NCBI RefSeq assembly: GCF_009602705.1
Contig: NZ_VSWH01000001.1
Coordinates: forward strand, 372,001-436,000
Direction: 5' to 3'
Length of the DNA: 64,000 bases
Source of the DNA: Chryseobacterium vaccae
GTDB taxonomy: Bacteria; Bacteroidota; Bacteroidia; Flavobacteriales; Weeksellaceae
The position numbers and the translations under genes were made by a program. Below the pieces are notes generated by a model. The model was not told the DNA's origin. It made no database searches and was given only the letters and a program-made list of their open reading frames with translations. This document shows positions 63,635 to 64,000 of this stretch, in pieces. Position 1 is the first letter of the stretch; the number at the start of each line of letters is the position of its first letter.

Positions 63635-64000
63635 TTAATTCAGAATCTCGTTGATCTTAGGATATTGTGATATTTTTCTGAACACAAACTTGTTGCTCTT
63701 CTGTAGTTTTTCAATAAACATATCCAGCTCGTTGATAGAATCTGCGTCTCTGAGGTATTGATCGTGGGTCAGGAAAACAAGATGTCTCGAAGTCTTTTCC
63801 AGATCATTCAGGAAGATGCTGTCTACTTTTCTCAGCATGGCTTCATGGCTTCCTTTTAAAGTCATTTGCGGAGACGGTCTCCATTCAAGATCCCATCCAA
63901 TCACTTTATATCCTGCTTTTTTGAGACCATTGGCAGCCTCAGTAGAACTCTTGATGTCTGTTACATTAATATTGTTAAGCCTCCAGATGTTTCTTCCCGG
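63635..64000 (-). CDS. Polysaccharide deacetylase family protein (5' end outside the window)
   Basis: The C-terminal 121 residues of a gene that runs past the window end. Reading on to base 64000 restores the family sequence PGRNIWRLNNINVTD upstream of GWDLEWRPS, and LVFLTHDQY is the late conserved His motif of NodB-type carbohydrate esterases. Catalytic Asp/His of the N-terminal part are beyond the edge. Deacetylates GlcNAc polymers or peptidoglycan in this family; exact substrate unknown. The window starts no other gene here. Confidence 0.75.
   Translation of the reverse strand, partial: PGRNIWRLNNINVTDIKSSTEAANGLKKAGYKVIGWDLEWRPSPQMTLKGSHEAMLRKVDSIFLNDLEKTSRHLVFLTHDQYLRDADSINELDMFIEKLQKSNKFVFRKISQYPKINEILN

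Noticed and set aside
1..64000. CRISPR array, tRNA or rRNA genes, insertion sequences, integrases
   Set aside because: No regularly spaced direct repeats, no cloverleaf with a TTCGAATC-type arm, no rRNA-like stretch and no transposase or recombinase reading frame was found on either strand.

Overview
The window is an AT-rich bacterial chromosome segment from the Bacteroidota, most likely family Weeksellaceae and close to Chryseobacterium. The evidence is type A T9SS C-terminal sorting domains, GLPGLI-family proteins, a SusC/SusD pair, a DUF6952 protein beside thioredoxin and peroxiredoxin, and promoters of the form TTG-N19/20-TAnnTTTG. Genus is inferred from protein style, not from a marker gene. 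No rRNA, tRNA, CRISPR array, transposase or prophage gene was seen.

Region by region: 1-16 kb holds a LuxC-type acyl-CoA reductase, a Bax-inhibitor-like membrane protein, a peroxide-defence set (peroxiredoxin, thioredoxin, DUF6952), a large M16 peptidase, an aminotransferase, a GLPGLI protein, rsmG, an overlapping three-gene cluster ending in an AddB-like nuclease, and a T9SS-secreted alpha/beta hydrolase. 16-29 kb holds glutaryl-CoA dehydrogenase and a polysaccharide utilisation locus (PUL). In the PUL a Nudix-type regulator and an MFS transporter face away from susC, susD, GH30, GH3 and GH30. The enzyme set suggests a beta-1,6-linked (fungal-type) or mixed beta-glucan as substrate.

29-44 kb holds fabI, a LEA-like helical protein, tag, a secreted protein with YadA-type head repeats, a nucleoside phosphorylase cluster, a di-haem cytochrome c peroxidase, a PhoX-like T9SS protein that lacks the expected iron-ligand cysteine, a secreted LRR protein, a SUI1 factor and a secreted DUF2268 metalloprotease with a starch-binding-like domain. 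44-56 kb is mostly housekeeping: gpmI, an acyl-ACP desaturase, a HAD phosphatase, map, a methyltransferase, an SMR exporter, a Crp/Fnr regulator, era, DoxX and an S9 peptidase. Between doxX and the S9 gene lies a 53-residue peptide gene with a double-glycine leader. 56-64 kb holds a second Crp/Fnr regulator, a GNAT acetyltransferase followed by 2.4 tandem copies of a 462-bp unit that carries its 3' end, a second GLPGLI protein, a MATE pump, a sigma-54 type response regulator without a DNA-binding domain, a YggS protein, and the 3' part of a polysaccharide deacetylase gene running off the window.

Most gaps longer than 300 bp carry short dispersed repeats. One family, with three copies, is about 140 bp long with inverted GGAAGAGGGA-like ends. 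Another is built from words such as AATCTGCCAGATCTGC and TTGATTTTCTTGCGCCC. The most notable accessory features are the glucan PUL with its unusual regulator, the orphan double-glycine peptide, the GNAT tandem amplification and the dispersed repeat families.
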